A stretch of 45,519 bases of DNA from Bacilli bacterium. Lineage in GTDB: Bacteria; Bacillota_I; Bacilli_A; RF39; UBA660. The notes beneath the pieces are model-generated. The model was not told where the DNA came from. It saw nothing but the letters and a program-made list of their open reading frames with translations, and ran no database searches. Positions within the stretch are counted from its first letter, which is position 1, and each line of letters begins with the position of its first letter. Where the stretch lies: assembly GCA_017511375.1 (NCBI GenBank), contig JAFWKJ010000014.1:1-45519 (forward strand). Reading direction: 5' to 3'. Positions 44,147 through 45,519 of the stretch are shown here, one piece after another. The position numbers were made by a program, and so were the translations under genes.

Positions 44147-45360
44147 TCCATTTCCCCCAAACATTTCCCTGCTATCATGCCACTAATCCAACATTCTGTT
44201 AAATTAAATCCTCCACAATTTCCGTTTATATCTAATAACTCTCCTGTCACATATAGTCCCTTTTCTAACTTCGATTCCATAGTCTCCATGTTTATTTCAT
44301 GAAGGTTTACTCCCCCATTACAAACTTGGCAATTATCATAACCTTTTGTTCCTGTTATCTCTATTGGTAATCCTTTTAAATTTTTACATAAGGCAATTTT
44401 TTCATCATTTGTTAGATGTTCATATGAGATATTTGCTTTTAAATGACTGCATTTTAAGATAATTGGAATGATTTTTTTGTTGAGAAATCCCTCCAATAAT
44501 TCAGATAAATTCTTATCCAAATTCTTCTTACTATAGCGGTCCATCCAAGGGGTAATAATAGTTTCAATAAAAGGAACAAAGTTAATCTTAATTACTTCCT
44601 TTTTATTTTCTTCTAATCCTCTTGCGACATAATGACTCAAATTAAATGTACAAATTCCACTTAGTCCATAATCTGTTAATTGTAATTCTCCAACTTCTTT
44701 GGCAATCTCTTCTTGATTTTCTTCTAATGTAAGTTCCACATCGCATCTTACTCCATCCCATTCTACACAATAAGGGAAATTACTAACTAGTTGTACTAAA
44801 GCAGGAAGAGGCTTAATAATGGTATGGCCAAAATCTTTTAACAAATCATATCCACTTCCATCACATCCTGTTTTAGGATAAGCATAAGAACCTGTTGCTA
44901 AAACAATCTTGTCACAATAGTAATCACGCGTATCTGTATGAATTAAGAATTGATTATTTTTCTTTCTAATAGAGGATACATAAGAGTTGTAATAGACAAG
45001 AATATCTTTTTTCTTTATTTCTCTTAAAAGAGCATCTCGTACTGTATTTGCTTGATTTGAAAAAGGATAAATATAACCATTTCTATTTTTAGAAACAATT
45101 CCGATAGAATCAAAAAAATATTTCACGTCATCAATATGCTTTTCTAAAATAAAATCTTCAAGATATTCCTTATTCTGACTATGGTAATCCTCTAGAGAAT
45201 AGTTTTCATGCATAAAATTACAACGTCCATTTCCTGTAATTAATAATTTCTTTAATAATTTATCATTTCTTTCCAAAAGAATTACTTCATTTGATTCATT
45301 CTTCGCATAGATGGCTGCTATCACACCACTTGCTCCTCCTCCAATTACAATAATACGCAT
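44143..45360 (-). CDS. NAD(P)/FAD-dependent oxidoreductase, HI0933/YhiN family
   Basis: About 405 residues. It starts MRIIVIGGGASGVIAAIYA and has KKLLITGNGRCNFMHEN, the family signature, then ATGSYAYPKTGCDGSGYDLL, and ends with GLYVTGELLDINGNCGGFNLT. It is related to BaiN/YhiN flavoproteins; the reaction is not established. ATG 45358-45360 has AGGAG nine bases upstream. It leads the operon with the second FAD enzyme, the zinc peptidase and MYG1. Confidence 0.9.
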   Translation of the reverse strand: MRIIVIGGGASGVIAAIYAKNESNEVILLERNDKLLKKLLITGNGRCNFMHENYSLEDYHSQNKEYLEDFILEKHIDDVKYFFDSIGIVSKNRNGYIYPFSNQANTVRDALLREIKKKDILVYYNSYVSSIRKKNNQFLIHTDTRDYYCDKIVLATGSYAYPKTGCDGSGYDLLKDFGHTIIKPLPALVQLVSNFPYCVEWDGVRCDVELTLEENQEEIAKEVGELQLTDYGLSGICTFNLSHYVARGLEENKKEVIKINFVPFIETIITPWMDRYSKKNLDKNLSELLEGFLNKKIIPIILKCSHLKANISYEHLTNDEKIALCKNLKGLPIEITGTKGYDNCQVCNGGVNLHEINMETMESKLEKGLYVTGELLDINGNCGGFNLTECWISGMIAGKCLGEME

Positions 45361-45452
45361 CAAACTCAACTCCTCTATTATTTATTATATCAAAGAATGT
45401 TTGTTTTTTTATTCTTTTTCTTTTTTTCCTCCTATTATTTTTCAAAATACCA

Positions 45453-45481
45453 TTGTCTATTAGAGAAAAAAGAATTATAAT
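45453..45481 (+). promoter_or_regulatory. Forward promoter at the right edge
   Basis: TTGTCT (45453-45458), 17 bases, TATAAT (45476-45481). It serves the plus-strand gene whose ATG is at 45516. Confidence 0.75.
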
Positions 45482-45515
45482 GAAAGCAAGATAAAATGAA
45501 AAGGTGTGTTTACTT

Positions 45516-45519
45516 ATGG
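45516..45519 (+). CDS. Start of a forward gene cut by the window edge
   Basis: Only ATGG is present. An AAGGTG ribosome site 9 bases upstream and a good promoter before it suggest a real start codon; nothing can be said about the product. Confidence 0.5.

Overview
The window is AT-rich, uses the standard bacterial code (TGA acts as a stop, Trp is TGG) and is almost wall-to-wall genes with short leaders, strong AGGAGG-type ribosome binding sites, TTGACA/TATAAT promoters (often extended -10) and compact U-run hairpin terminators. The gene set points to Bacillota: HrcA with CIRCE operators, AddAB, RNase HIII, topoisomerase IV, the ylbD-ylbE-ylbF-rsmD neighbourhood known from Bacillus, pyruvate phosphate dikinase and a yceD-rpmF pair. 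An uncultured host-associated Bacilli/Mollicutes-like lineage is a reasonable guess, but species cannot be fixed from this window. Nearly all genes lie on the minus strand; the exceptions are a forward block at 10148-13310 and a gene start at the right edge.

Layout. 1-3490 is an accessory region downstream of ppdK: a DUF4256 fragment, a helical-repeat protein with a kinase-like C-terminus, and a YitT membrane protein. They are separated by repeat modules that each carry a short imitation of the last codons of ppdK plus the same terminator hairpin as the one downstream of the real ppdK. 3494-6124 is ppdK. 6233-7791 is a pair of look-alike membrane proteins. 7870-10068 is a CvpA / single-cysteine thioredoxin / two zinc-ribbon membrane protein operon. 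10148-12618 is a forward operon of two mTERF-like helical-repeat genes ending in rnhC, followed by an unrecognised gene. 13331-14994 is thyA-folA. 15093-18503 is a GtrA / FAD oxidoreductase / GT-C glycosyltransferase surface-glycan operon.

18600-25098 is the heat-shock operon hrcA-grpE-dnaK-pepF-dnaJ, driven from a promoter bracketed by two CIRCE operators; a pepF-like M3 peptidase sits between dnaK and dnaJ. 25223-28174 is ylbD-ylbE-ylbF-rsmD, continuing into a large prepilin-like protein with a ricin-type C-terminus. 28230-33188 is parE-orf-parC. 33318-39562 holds a membrane protein and addB-addA, addB being short. 39620-40875 is an anchored exported protein, yceD and rpmF. 40958-45360 is a housekeeping operon: two FAD oxidoreductases, a YugP-type zinc peptidase and a MYG1-family protein.

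The points most worth following are the bacterial mTERF-like gene pair coupled to RNase HIII, the repeated ppdK-3'-end modules that look like a gene-insertion site, and the pilin-lectin protein. No rRNA, tRNA, CRISPR array, transposase or integrase was seen.
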